From Knoxdaviesia capensis (Eukaryota > Ascomycota > Sordariomycetes > Microascales > Gondwanamycetaceae): a DNA stretch of 64,000 nt. Under the pieces are notes generated by a model. The model made no database searches, was not told the origin of the DNA, and saw nothing but the letters and a program-made list of their open reading frames with translations. Location: positions 2,096,144-2,160,143 of the forward strand of contig LNGK01000002.1 in assembly GCA_001510575.1 (NCBI GenBank), in the 5' to 3' direction. A program made the position numbers and the translations under genes. The first letter of the stretch is position 1, and each line of letters begins with the position of its first letter. Shown here piece after piece: positions 1 to 12,044 of this stretch.

Positions 1-2799
1 TGCGAGGGCTGGAGATATGCCCGGGGGATTTCCAAGGTTGCTTTTCAACTTTTCCCCGCGATGATATACGATACACCTCCGAAGGACCCATTTTTGGGGG
101 GGAGAGGGGGGAAGAAGTGTCTTGTCACAAGATTGACCCTAACGTTGTATTCTGTCGATGTTTCTTGTTTTCTAGAGAGAAAAGTCGGGTGTGAAGAATT
201 TGATGGCGGTTGACAGGGCCGAATCAATGCGGACGCACCCCAAAGGCGCTGCCACAGTGGTACCGACGAGGCGAACCAAATATGCAGAAGGCGAAAGAGC
301 AACAGAGATGCTCCAAAGCATGAATCAACCAGTCCTGATAGAGTACCAAGTCCAGCCCCGTCTCTCGACCCTTTCCAACGCCGGGTCCTTCGACGATTGA
401 TTTGCCGCAGGCCCCATCCCCATGTCGATATGGAACCTCCCTCTGCGGGATGGTCAAGCAGTTGTTCACTTACTTCCAAGAAGGTTCTGCCGAACCGGAA
501 CCAACAAACGACCGAGAACCAAACCGTAAGCACCAGTGGTTTTTTTTTTTTTTTCATTTTTTCCTCCGACGCAGATCACTCACTGTGAGGGAGGCCGGAT
601 GGCTAGCTCTGCATGTGCCACCCAGAGAACCAAGCATGTAGGTGGAGGACAAAAGATCCAGAGAGAACCAGCCGCCGGGGCTTGTGATGACCTTTTTCTT
701 GCTTCTTCGTCCTTTTTTGGGGGTCCCCTGCAAGCTGCCTCTTTTGGCCGTCGAACCTCCGCTTTGACCGGGCAATGCAGGAGGAGGGGGAGGAGGAGGA
801 TGAGACTTGCTACGGGTAGTTTTCTGTACAGGAGAGACGGCGCGGAGCTCTCTCGCACTTGTTCGCCCTCCCGCAGTCATGCCGATGATGATAAACACAC
901 ACTTACCTGGGGTGACAATCATGGCCCACCCCCCCTCCGTGCTATATGTCTCGGTTCTCTGGGTGTCGGCTAGGTTGCACTCCCTCTTCGAAGTTCCGGG
1001 TCTCCGTTAACAGGTACTGGCAGACTGTCCGAAGTTGGATCTGCATACCACGCCCGGGTCTCGGCGGTAGCCCTGAGAATCTATCGAATGTTGGTGAGAT
1101 CACCCCATTTCGGTTTGCCTTCATGCTCTGATTTTCTATCGTTCAGCCTCACCAGCAGGTCTCCGACAATCGTTGATGCAGAGGACCAGTGCTAAGAGAA
1201 AGAGAGAGAGAGAGAGACAGAGAATGGAATTAAGCCTTGATCCAGTGAAGTCAAAGTCACATCATCCATCCATAGCCCCAGCATCCAACGAAGAAGGGGC
1301 AGGGACAAAAATAAGAATCCAAGAGAAACCTTCTGGAAGGATTCTCAGTGTGTTTCCCCTGGCCCTATCCCTGCAGCCTCTTCTTTAAGCGGCATGTCGG
1401 CTGAGTGTGTGTGTGTGTGTGATCAAAGCAGGCCACACACTAGTTTCTGTGTTCTATGCAACATTCCATGTCTCTCACCTCTCATCATGGGGTCTCAAAA
1501 ACTGAGAAACTAGCTGGTTATCTCTGCCTCTCTCCTTTCCCCAACAACATTGCTTCCCTTCTAGAAGCACCAGAAAAAAGGGGGGGAGGGGACAGAGAAC
1601 TTGGCTTGGGCCATGCTCGGCTCCCACCGCTCTCCTTCATCTCTCTTCATCCAGATACTTACCCTGGGGCCACTGGCGAAGAGCGAAGAACGGGGGGTGG
1701 GCAAAGAGATAAGAACGAAGAACGAAGAACGATATGCGGCTTGCAGCAACTAAACGAGCCGATTCCCGCACTCCTGCACTAGGAAGCTCCTTGTTCGCGA
1801 AGAAGAGGGGGAACGGTGGGCGCTGGGCGCTGGGCGGTCAAGTCGAGCTTGGTGAGTGATTTTAGTGTTGCTCTGTTGGGTAGGGTCTTCTGTCCAGGGG
1901 ACACGAAAGAGGATGTTCTGCAGCTGCTTCTACGGAGTCTTCGGGCTTTCTAGCTGGAGCAGGGATGCCGTGAACTCTCTCCCCCTCCCCTCCCCAATCT
2001 CCCCTATCCTGGAGGACTGGAAGATGGCATCACCAACAAACAAGCTACAACCCAGGCCGGTTCGCCACTCGCCCACCCATCTACCCTGCACGAACTTGGA
2101 AGGATCGATTACCTTGGGGAGATAGGATCATGACCAATATTAGTGTCAGTATAGGCCGTGCTCTGGGTGATCTGGCGGTGAGGCTACCGGACAGAGAGGC
2201 AAAAAGCAGCAAAAGCAAAACATACAACACCAGGGATTCCCCAGTGGTCACCCACCTGAGTACTGGTCTGGCCCTTTGTGGCTTATCTATGGGGGAGCGG
2301 ACGGGACCCCGAGTTTTCCACAAGGTATGGTCGTATGTGGAATGTAGGCGTTCAGGTTTGGTATATAGCTGGAAGTATTTGGGTCTCTGGACGGCGTGGA
2401 GTGGTTGATCCCGGGCGGCAGTATACCGTACTTCACAGCCCGTACACGCCTGAGCACGCACCCTAACCCTTATTGAAGCCAGCACCATGGGATGTGCCAA
2501 ATCAGACCCAAATCACCTCTCAGATGGTTCGATGAGATGCAGATAGACTGACTCTATGAGCTCGTGATATACCCAGCCTCGGTCTCAGCAGAGACACAAG
2601 CTGTATCTTTCTCGAAGCTGGGCTCAGGACCTACTCCAGCAGTAGGCCGAGGGCTTTGTCTTTTAATAATACTAGCTCTGACGGTCTCACGAGCACCTAG
2701 CTCGCACGGAATACACTCGCTTCAAGTTGAGATTATTGAGATGATAAGGCGCCCGACCTAGTCTAAGTGCCCTGACCACGTACTAGCTGGCGACACCCG

Positions 2800-2967
2800 G
2801 TGATATTTATAATATCACGACCCCCACAAGTGGTTACGTACGAGCTTTTGAGCTAGACTGTTCACCCTGGATCCAGCCAGAGGGAGAACAGAACAGGCGT
2901 GGGTTACCCTAACACCGGAGTGTACTCAGGGTTAGAGTCTCCGTTTCGACGAAGCTGGCATCAGAGC
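2800..2967. mobile_element. Possible LTR-retrotransposon remnant
   Basis: A near-perfect 19-bp AT-rich palindrome lies at 2800-2818. About 140 bases later comes TGGCATCAGAGC (2956-2967), one base away from the TGGTATCAGAGC primer-binding site used by many copia-type elements. No gag or pol frame follows, and no second LTR copy was seen in the window. If real, it is a solo or badly decayed piece. The resemblance may be chance. Confidence 0.2.
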
Positions 2968-3101
2968 TTCCCTTACACGCAGGATTAACACATTTGCCTA
3001 CGTGACACACCAAACCAACTGGTTTATCGACAGTCTCAAGCTTTCAAACTCCAAACTTGCAAAACCTGGCAGTTCAACAAGTCGCATCCATCACAGCAAG
3101 G

Positions 3102-3133
3102 ACACACACACGCACACACACACGCACACACAC

Positions 3134-3189
<56 letters not shown>
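3102..3189. repeat. (CA)n microsatellite with CG interruptions
   Basis: About 88 bases of alternating CA, interrupted near its left end by CG dinucleotides (ACACACGCACAC). Purine-pyrimidine alternation of this length can adopt Z-DNA and is prone to replication slippage. It produces spurious Thr-His and Cys-Val open frames on both strands. Confidence 0.95.
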
Positions 3190-3191
<2 letters not shown>

Positions 3192-5685
3192 CTTGGACAG
3201 CAGCAATGGCCTGGCCCGGCGACCCATTGGCTAGACTCCCGCCGCTGTCCGAGCACCCATCGGTGCTCTGGCAGCCTTTCTCTGTCCAGCCCTTTCCGAG
3301 GACAGGCTTTCGTCCCTTGGACTGAGCAATTTAGACACCCGCAGCAACCACGTAGCTCCTCGGATTTTCGGGGCCTTCTTCAACAACCTGCGTCCCGATG
3401 GCAAGCGAGCGTTGACGGCAGATACGGCCATCTGGGATAACAACGACGGCCGTCTCACGCAGCGGCCGGACCACCTCGTCCAGGCAATCCCAAAGCCATG
3501 GAAGCTGTGGAGGCTTATGCATTCCTCGTTTGGGATACTCTAATGTGACGGGGCTTTTTCCTTCTTTTTTTCCTTCCTTTTTTCTTTTTCCTTCAGGTCT
3601 TATCAGTTCTCATTTTACGGGATCCACGGCCAACTCCATCTATAGGTAATGGCAGATATCCTCCTTTCTTCCTTTTCGCCTCCCCTGCCGGTTCGTGGGA
3701 TTCATTGCCGTCTAGTCGTTCCCGGGTATGGGTGAGTGTGTTCAGGGGCAGGGGACGTTGATTATACAGTAGCACCATGGCGACATTGCGATCCTCACTG
3801 CAGGATCTTGTCAAGCTTATTTTTCCCTTTTCTTGCGTCAGAACCACAGTTCCAACAGCCTTCTTTTCTCGTTCCTCTTATCGAAGACAATCACTTTGTT
3901 TGCTAGGATCGCCCCTGGCTAGGGTTGGGTTTCTCCCTCCTTGAGATTCCGGTCTTATCAGTGCACAGCGAACTGGTGGACTCTCTCCCCCCCTCCCCTG
4001 CGGAAGAACGGCGTCGACAGGCTCGGTATCATTTCTCACTTCGAGCGACGTGTGACAGGCTCGGACTGGCCCTCTTCCCCCCCTAAGCTTGATCTTGGCC
4101 GGTTCGGTCGCTGTTACTTCACAAAAGCAGCAGATCCCGACCGAAACGTTCTTCCTCAATAAGACTGTGCCGGATGCAGGTCCCAAGAAGGAAACTCTCG
4201 TCCCTGTACAGCTGCGTTCTATCAGTGCTGATACGGCATTATAAATTGTCTCCGGACCACCGGGTGGTCTCAGCGCCCTCCTCTCTCTTTCTCAACTCCC
4301 CTTTTCATAGAGCTCTCCCTGGGTTGTTGCTGGTTTTTGGAGTAATTCAGGACGCTAGAAAACGCTAGAAACATCGGTGGAAGTCCACTAGAAGTCTCAG
4401 GAAAAGCGTGGACCTTTTGCTAGTGTGCAGAACTAGTGATTGGGATGCCCTGTGTCTTGCTGCTTTTCATGTACGATTCAGGAGAACGGCCATTCGAAGG
4501 CATATGATTGTATCCTGAAGGCGGGAGACCAAAGGTGACGAGGAATTAGGTCGTCTTCCCCCCCCCCACCCCGACCTTTCACCTACAACACGTCGGACCA
4601 CCACCGTTTCTTTCAGCTCCTTTTTTATTTTTATTTTTATTTTACCCACCGAAAGAGCTCGGGAAGAGGGTTCTTTTAGCACCTGGGCCCGGCTTTCTCA
4701 TGTACGGCACAGCCTTTATCTCCCTCTCCCGGCATTCTTTGCCTCTCTTGTTCACCTCCCCGTTCGGAAAAAAGAGGTGTTGGTTAGTGTGTGTGTGTGT
4801 GAACTCCTGCCTCTCTCTCTCTGCCCCCCCTGATACAAATACGACGGCGGCTGAACCCACTGATATGCAGGCCCTCCTCCGGGTAACGGACCTGCATATG
4901 ACCTCTCCCACACACCTCTCCCCCCCCAGTTAGGTGGCTGGTGTATTTCTCTCCCCCTTCGCCAGGGCTACACTCCGGCCCGGGCTTTTCTCATAGTTCC
5001 GGTTGAAAGAGATTCCGTCGACGAGGGGGGAAGTTAGTAGAGCCTTTTTCTTGCATTAGAGCCTGTGGCTTTTGCATGTACGTCCGGCTCCGAGGTTGTA
5101 CTGGTAGGAGCCTTGTGGCTACCATCGGCTCCCTTCCTCTCCTCGGCGTTCCTGGCCGTTCTGGCGTGTGCTGACTGCCTTCCCTATGGAAGAGCCCAGC
5201 GTCTGCATCTCCATATCTCGGTTGCGTGCTCTGGTGGGTCTTCTCCTCTCGCTTGCGGGCCTAAGATTTGTCTGCACGAGAGGCACAGTGGAGAGAGTCA
5301 GACGGATGATGCAGCTCTCGCCAGTGCTCCAGAGTGGCGGCCACGCGAGATTTGTTCCTCGCGAGGGCGAAGCGACCAGCTTTCTGACGCTGTCAGTCCA
5401 TGTGAGAGCGCGGCTCAAACGGGCGCACATACGCAGAGTTTTTCACCTGATACGGTCTCTACGGGACGAAGGAAACACAGAGATACCATGTAAAAAAGAA
5501 ACGCGAAGCTCTCTATATGAAGATATAAAAAAAATGAATACATACAGTAAGTGGACCGCCGGGTGGTCAAGTGTCTAGAACCAAAAGACAAAAACAAAAG
5601 AAGATAACTATAGGGTATAAAGAGAAGGTTTACAAGTGAAGAGAGAAAATCACACGTGGAAAAGAAAGAAAAGACATGTGTGGGT

Positions 5686-8600
5686 TTAGCTGTGACCGGA
5701 CGACGTGGTCGGGCGCTTCCGCAGAGAGAAGCGGCCGAGGCCCTTGCCGTCCCCGCGCCGCTCGCCGCTGCTGATACTGGCCTGGTCGGACGCCGCGATC
5801 TCCTGCACCGAGGCCTGGTCGATGAAGGCCTGCGGGAAGATACCCCATTGGCCCTTGGCGTTGGTGCCCGCCCAGCACCAGTGGTCTTTTGAAGGCCCTA
5901 CATGTGCAGAAGCAGAGATGGTTAGGATCTGGCGTGAGACAGCAGATGAGAGGAACACCAGAAGGGGGCAAGGGAAAACACTTACACGTGATGTTGGTGA
6001 TGGTCTCGCCCGGCTCGAAGCGCAGCCAGTCGTTCTTGACCTTGTCCTTATGCACGAAGCGCCACCGCGTGACGGCGCGCACATGGCTGGTGGCCATCAT
6101 CTTGATCTCGCCGGCGGGCGGCGGCTCGAGCTTGACGACGTCGAGCGGGAACGTCGAGTGCACGCCGTCGTGGAAGCCGGAGCACCACTCGCCGAGCCAC
6201 GTGTCGAGGAACTCGACGCCGACGATGCGCGCGCCGGCCGCCATCTCGAACGCCGGCGTGTCGCGGTCGATCAGCCGCATGCCGTGCAGCCGCTTGACCA
6301 TCTCGCGCGAGTTCGCGCGCGGCAGCCTGGCGATCTTGTCGGCGTGCGCGGCGGTGATCGACGGCGCCGCTTCCGTGCCCTGCACCTGCAGGTCGTAGTT
6401 GTTCAGGAACTGCGCCGGCACCGACATGCCCTCGATCACCGTCAGCCCGGGGACTTTCGGCAGCGGCCGCGGGTGCCGCGCGATGTGCGCGCACAGCTCC
6501 TTTTGCGTGAAGAACACGGTGGCGTCGCTCTCCTCGGTCGTCATGCCCTCCTGCGTGCAGAAGCGGCACGCGTAGAACTGCTCGTCGGTGCGCTTGGTGC
6601 TGAGGTGGCTCTTCTGCAGGAAGCGGACGCGGTACCAGACGTTCTCGAACGTGAAGTTTCCGTCGGCTAGAGACATGGGGTTAGAGAGGATCTGTATAGA
6701 AAAAAAAAAGAGAAAAGAAAAGAGAAAAAAGAAAAGAAAAAAGAAAAGAAAAAAGGAGGGGGGGGGAGGTGTCTGCTTACGGTGGTTGCTGTGGTCAAGC
6801 TCAAGCTCGCTGTAGTCGATTTCGTAGCTGCAGTGCGTGCACTTTGCAATAGCAGACACCGAGCCCGACATCTTCTTGACTCTCTTCACACCGAGTTCGC
6901 CGCGAAGCACGGCCTTGGCACCCTCGCAGAAGCCCTTCATCTGGTAGAACGAGCTGCCGAGCGTGATAGCCGCCGGCTCGCGCCCCGCCGTCTTGGGCCG
7001 CTGCACAGCCGGCCCGGGCTCGCTCTGCGCGGCTTCGCTGCCTTGCCGGTCCAGGTCGACGGGAATGAGGCCGTCCTCGCGGATCGGCCCCATCTCGGCC
7101 GCCTCCAGGCCGGACTCGATCTCGGCCGAGAACTCCTTCAGCGGGAAGCCGGAGAAGCGGAAGCTGGACGAGCGCGCCAGGGTGAGGCGCGGCGAGGAGG
7201 TATTGGGGCTGGTCATCGTGGTCGACGCCGAGCCGGCGACTGACTCGCGGTTGGACGCCAGCGAGAGCCGGTAGTCGTTGGAGTCGAACACCGACGACCC
7301 ACTGTGCATCGAATCGGTCGTCGAGCGCGGCGCCCGCGCCGAGTCGCGCCGGCCGACGACCGGCGACCCGGTGCGCGGCTGGTCATCGTAGAAGCTGGAG
7401 ATCGGGCGGCTGTCCAGCCCCGACTGCAGGAACGGCAGCGAGCTCTTGTGGCTGAGCGTCGGCGCGGTAACGATCGGGGGAACCGCCGGCGGCGCGGTGG
7501 CGCCGAGAACCGGCGACTCCTGCGGCAGCGTGCTGCGCGGGGCCGAGAGCGTGTGGCCATCGGCGGCACTGCCGTTGGTGTGGCCGTTCGCCGAGCCCTT
7601 GGCCGCCTCGCTAATGCTGTCGGCGCTGTTCTCCGGCAGCGGCGGGCTGGACACTAGCCGGCGGACCGTGCGCTGCGACGAGTGCGAGCGCGCGGGCGAC
7701 TTGGGCGGCGCGCGCATGTCCGCCGGGTGGCTGGTGGGGAACGGCCGGAAGGTGGCCTGCATGGGGAGGTCAGCCACGGCAGCCAGCTTGATTTTGGGGT
7801 CCCAGGGGTTTGCCGACGGCGGTCGCGGCAGCGGCGGCGTGGGGATCTGCGGGGGCGGGGCCGGCGCCGAGACCGGCAGCGGCGGGTGGGGGAAGCGGCT
7901 GATGCTGTGGTTGAGCACGTCGACGCGGCTCGGCATGATCGGCACGGGGGCCGGCAGCGGCGACGTCAGGCGGCGCTCCAGGGCGCCGATGGGCGCGACG
8001 AAGCTGGACGGCGTGCTGGAGCGCTGATGCAGGAGCGAGCCGGGGGTCTCGGGGGAGATGGGCGTGGTGCCCATCAGCGGGGTCGACGGGCCGGAGCCGC
8101 CGGACGACGACGGCGGGGGCAGCGGCGGGAGGGGCGGCAGCGGGGGGAACTTGGACGGCGGCAGCGATTGGTGGAGTTGTTGCTGGAGCTCGGAGTGCGG
8201 GATCTGTGGGGACACCGGCGACGGCGGCACGGCCGGGGCCGGGGCGGAGACGACCGGGGTCAGCTTCATGCGCATCAGGATGTCGTATATCCGCGGGGCG
8301 GCCTTGCGCGAGGCGGCCTGCAGCTCGGAGAACTTCTCGGCTTCGAAGGTGTCCGGCTCGAGGTAGTCGTCGAACTCGTAGAGCAGGTTGTTCAGCTCGG
8401 AGCGGAAGCCGGCGAGTTCATCTGCGGGGTGGGTGCAGCGCAGGTGGTCAAAGAGTCAGTATCACAGATCCTCTCTGGCACAGTAGTACGTATATCGGAC
8501 ACCGGGTTGCACAAACCGTTCTCTTTGAGGGCATCGACAAAGTTCACGCCGTATTCGCGAGAGTTCTTGTGACATATCGGCTCTAGCCGGCGCACGGCAC

Positions 8601-8733
8601 GATCGCCCTCCCGTATCAAGGCCTGACTGGCAGTGAGCATGGCGGGCGTGTGTTTGGCATTTTCGGCGGCCTCTTTGCCTTTCGCAGACACCTCGCGAAA
8701 AGGATTCAGCACGAGGTCGTTGACAAGGTCCAT
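5686..8733 (-). CDS. SH3-domain protein with central zinc-binding region
   Basis: Four exons (8733-8517, 8421-6781, 6666-5986, 5897-5686) give 916 residues. The start is the ATG at 8733 (MDLVNDLVLNPF). Residues 1-130 are predicted helical. Residues roughly 130-560 are Pro/Ser-rich and low in order. A cysteine/histidine block follows: C600-x2-C603, then C653-x2-C656 and H680-x3-H684, which looks like a treble-clef or zinc-finger-like fold. An SH3 domain closes the protein at about 808-877, with the typical WLRFEPGE, HWCWAG and GIFPQAF segments. SH3 domains bind Pro-rich ligands, so a scaffold role in signalling or cortical organisation is likely but inferred. I recall similar proteins in other filamentous ascomycetes, without a known function. 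Intron 6667-6780 is a multiple of three and has no stop. The first exon is the least certain part. Confidence 0.8.
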
Positions 8734-9451
8734 GTCGGGCAAGATGCACACGACGGCCAAGAAGATATTGGGGACGGATGTATGGTCGGAGAGAGGGTGT
8801 AGTCACGATTAAGCGAGGGAGGTGGAGGAACAAGAGGAGGAGACAGGCATATGGAGATGAGGGAGAGAGAAAAAAAGCGCCAGTGTGTGGTTGACAGATG
8901 GCGCATTCAGGCACAGGCAGGCTTAAGGATATGTGGCGTGACGAAGAGACAATGACGAGCCAAGTTTGAGAGAAGGAGAAGAGGAAGAAGAAGAAGAAGG
9001 GAAAGAGAGAAGGGTCCAACGCGAGGAAGAAAAGAAGATCACAGAAAAGGAAGAAGAGGAAGGGTCCAGACACGCCTTCTTCCACAGCCGATGGAGATCT
9101 CAACAGGCACAGAAGCAGCGGTCATCTCAGTGAAATTGGGAGGGCGGGATGGGGCGAGAGGGGAGGGGAGTGAACGAAAAGACCGAAGAAGAGGGGTGTG
9201 ATTCCTGGTACGTAATGGGCGAGGTGGAATCGGGGGGTATGGATATGGCGTTTGATGCCTGTCGCGAGGAGCGGGGAGACTGAACCACCAATACGGATTC
9301 TGTATTGCACCCAGATGGGGGCAGAGAGTCTTCCAGATAACAAGTGTAGTGTATGTATGGGTTCAGCCTTTGCATTGTCTGCATGCAGTCTCCTGCAGTT
9401 TGACAAAGGCCACCTCGGTGAAGACAGGAGGGAAACGAGGAAAGCGAACTG

Positions 9452-9453
<2 letters not shown>

Positions 9454-9486
<33 letters not shown>

Positions 9487-9493
9487 TGTGTGT
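9454..9493. repeat. (TG)n microsatellite
   Basis: About 40 bases of TG with one TC interruption near 9485. It lies some 700 bases upstream of the SH3-protein start and 18 bases before a perfect 16-bp palindrome. Confidence 0.95.
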
Positions 9494-9510
9494 CCCGATC
9501 GACGGTGCCC

Positions 9511-9526
9511 TGTACTGTACAGTACA
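9511..9526. repeat. Perfect 16-bp palindrome TGTACTGTACAGTACA
   Basis: The sequence equals its own reverse complement over all 16 bases. It is one of a family of GTACTGTAC/GTACAGTAC motifs found repeatedly in the intergenic DNA of this window and not noticed in the coding exons. Confidence 0.9.
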
Positions 9527-10592
9527 GCACAACAGAGGGGGAGGATACATACACATATACACAGGCTAAAGCAAGGGTGCGTGTGCGTGCCTGGCGAGAG
9601 TGGGCGAGCCAGTAAACTGGACCGAGGGCCGGTCCTACGCACTCGTTGGTTCCTGGCGTTTGCCCAGCGTCTGTCCGTGAACTTGCATCTCACCACTACC
9701 ACCACAACACAACCGTGGCAGGCACACAGCTCGGCTTTCTAGAAGCATGATCGATAGACAGTGCACCAACGGGCGCGGCTTGGGTGATACAGGAGGAGTC
9801 AGTCATAGGGCTTCGTTTGGGGGGGGTGGCTATGTTAGCTGGCGCCGATCGATCCCATCGTGCTGCACTCCCCCAAGCCCACTGAATCATCCTCCCGAGA
9901 GAGTCTGTCTGCCACTCGGCAGGTGAATGCATTCGCCTTCTCTTGACCGACACACATAGAACACACTAACAGCTTCAGAGAGCCAGAGGCTGAAGGCCAG
10001 ATGACGAAGTGCAGTGGAGAACCGCAGCGGGCTGTGTTAGAGGGGAGAGCCCCGAAGACTGGTCAAGTGCCTGGCCTGGGCATTAGTATTAGTATTTTTA
10101 TGATTATTTTTTGCTCTGCTTGCAACACCCGCTGGGCGGCTCAGCTTCTCTCGATAGCCCCAGATGTATGGCCAGTTCCAAGCCTTGTTGTGTTGTTTTG
10201 TCGCCCGGCTTGCTTGGTGATGCTGTGAGGCATTGCTGGGAGAGCTTCATCCCCTCTTCCCGGAGGGCCTCAGGCTGCAACATAGTGCATGAAATAGCCC
10301 AAGCAGACGCTATGCAACGCTGTAACTTCTCTCTCGTTTATCTCCTGTGTGTTCACATTCTCGGGCTTGGGAAAATGAACACCGCCAAAATTCCAGCTGA
10401 AAGACGAGATGTCGTTCCAGTATAGTGTGAACAACGAGCACGTGGGGGCATTTTGACACTGTACGGTGCTGTCACAATACATTTGGCCGCTTCTTTTTTT
10501 CCATGCCCGCTATAGTTAACCCTTAGCGTGGGCCTTAGTGTGGAAATGCCGTGCTAGCGCCGCGCTAACCTTCCGACAGGCTAAGCCGGCGG

Positions 10593-10606
10593 ACCCTAAC
10601 CCTAAG
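10593..10606 (-). repeat. Short telomere-like run
   Basis: ACCCTAACCCTAAG carries two units of the complement of the TTAGGG telomere repeat used by filamentous fungi. It is far too short for a telomere. Such runs can be binding sites for telobox (Myb-type) proteins. Confidence 0.8.
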
Positions 10607-12030
10607 ACCACTTGCATCTTGAATCCCGGGCAGAGGCCAACTTTGGAACACTTTACTGGCAATAGGAGCCGTTCCATGTCACGATATCCTCCGCCTGCTG
10701 TTGTCCCCAATTGCTGGCCCACAGGCAACACGTGTGCCGCCATATACACGGCCCTGTACTGCTACACTGTATAGCACTTACACACATGCCCCGTACCAAC
10801 ATCCTTGAAGGGCCCCAACAGGGCCAGCACAATCACCTGCATTGCACCGTTCCCTCCCTCCCCCAGTTCTCTCGCTAAAGCTGGATGCAAAAGACCGCAG
10901 CGTTTTTTTCTGTTTCCGACCTTTTCACTTTTCCATCTACGTGAGGTCGTACCAGGGCAGGGAATCGAAGCCCATGGAAGGAAGGGGCACCACGGACGGG
11001 ATGGGGGTGTGTGGGGTAAAACCGTCTTCCCTTCTAGCGTGGCTTCGAGAACACAACTTCCTTCCTCTTGACTTACTACTGACTTCGTTCCTTCCCCAAA
11101 ACCTCCCACCCAATCTCGTTTGTCTCCCCCCAATCGAGACACCGGGGAAGGAAGAGAAACTGCACTATGTAAATATGGGCAATGTGTACAGTACATAAGC
11201 TCTCACAAAGATATAAAGTTGGTAGGTAATTTTAAGAATAACAAGCTTAATCTTGCAACAGCACCAGAGACGCAACCTAGAGACCTTTCGACCCGGACGG
11301 ACGACACACCCTGGAAAGGAAGCCAGTCCCGTTTTCGGCTGACCGAACAGACCTGCATGGACACACACACTCACACCCCTTAACCAGCACAATCCGCTCG
11401 TGTGCCCTCCTTTCTCCTCCCCTCCCCCCCCCTCTCTCTCTCTTTCTGGTGTTCTCCTTATCTCGAAGCGCCTGGGAACAAGGCTTGAATACTGAAATCC
11501 TGCATCTCGGAGCATCATGTGCTGTAGTTCCCCCCTTCCCTTCCCTTCTTGTGGGTGTTGTTCTCTCCGGGTTCTGGCCCACAGCTACCTAGACCGCTAG
11601 ACTCACTTGGGGATAATTTCGGTAAACCGCCTATCTGGGGGGCGGCTTTCTCGTACGAAGAGTTAAGAGCGAGATTTTGATAGCACTTGAGATAGAAAAG
11701 TCAAGACTAGGTTGGCTGCTCCCGAGAGAGACTTGCAATGTCAAAGCTATCAATCATCACATCACAATCCTTCATTCTCCCGTCAACGCTTCTCCGGGGC
11801 TGCTGCCCGCTACTCCCGGTAGGGATGCCGGGGACACCCCTGATGCGGATGTCGCTGTGCTGGTGCTCTTGCGAGTTATAGAAACGACATACTGAATAGT
11901 AAGTAACATAGTCTGATTCCCGTCGTTCGCAGATCTCCCTCTGCACATCGTCCGTGTGTTCGCGACAGCCCTTGGCTATTCTTGTTTCTTTCCGTCTGAC
12001 GAGGGAGTTAAACATGTAATATCGGGGGTT

Positions 12031-12044
12031 TACTGTACTGTACT
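12031..12044. repeat. TACTGTACTGTACT motif
   Basis: A member of the recurring TACTGTAC family, in intergenic DNA between the SH3 and TMEM16 genes. Related short copies lie at about 12531 and 12683. Confidence 0.8.

Larger units (their letters stand above)
1..5685. other. Gene-free stretch at left edge
   Basis: No open reading frame here resembles a known family, shows a plausible splice pattern, or has the GC3-rich codon use of the genes to the right. The longest frame (about 170 codons, minus strand near 45-557) is low-complexity at its start and has no recognisable domain. The stretch contains a GA microsatellite near 1197-1216, a CA/CG microsatellite at 3102-3189, a telomere-like CCCTAACCCTTA at 2461-2472, and an AT-rich palindrome at 2800-2818 followed by a primer-binding-site-like motif at 2956. 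The last several hundred bases should include the 3' UTR of the minus-strand SH3 gene. Confidence 0.6.

Noticed and set aside
3002..3440. Thr-His and Cys-Val repeat proteins encoded across the CA microsatellite
   Set aside because: Frames exist only because a dinucleotide repeat has no stops; flanks have no coding character.
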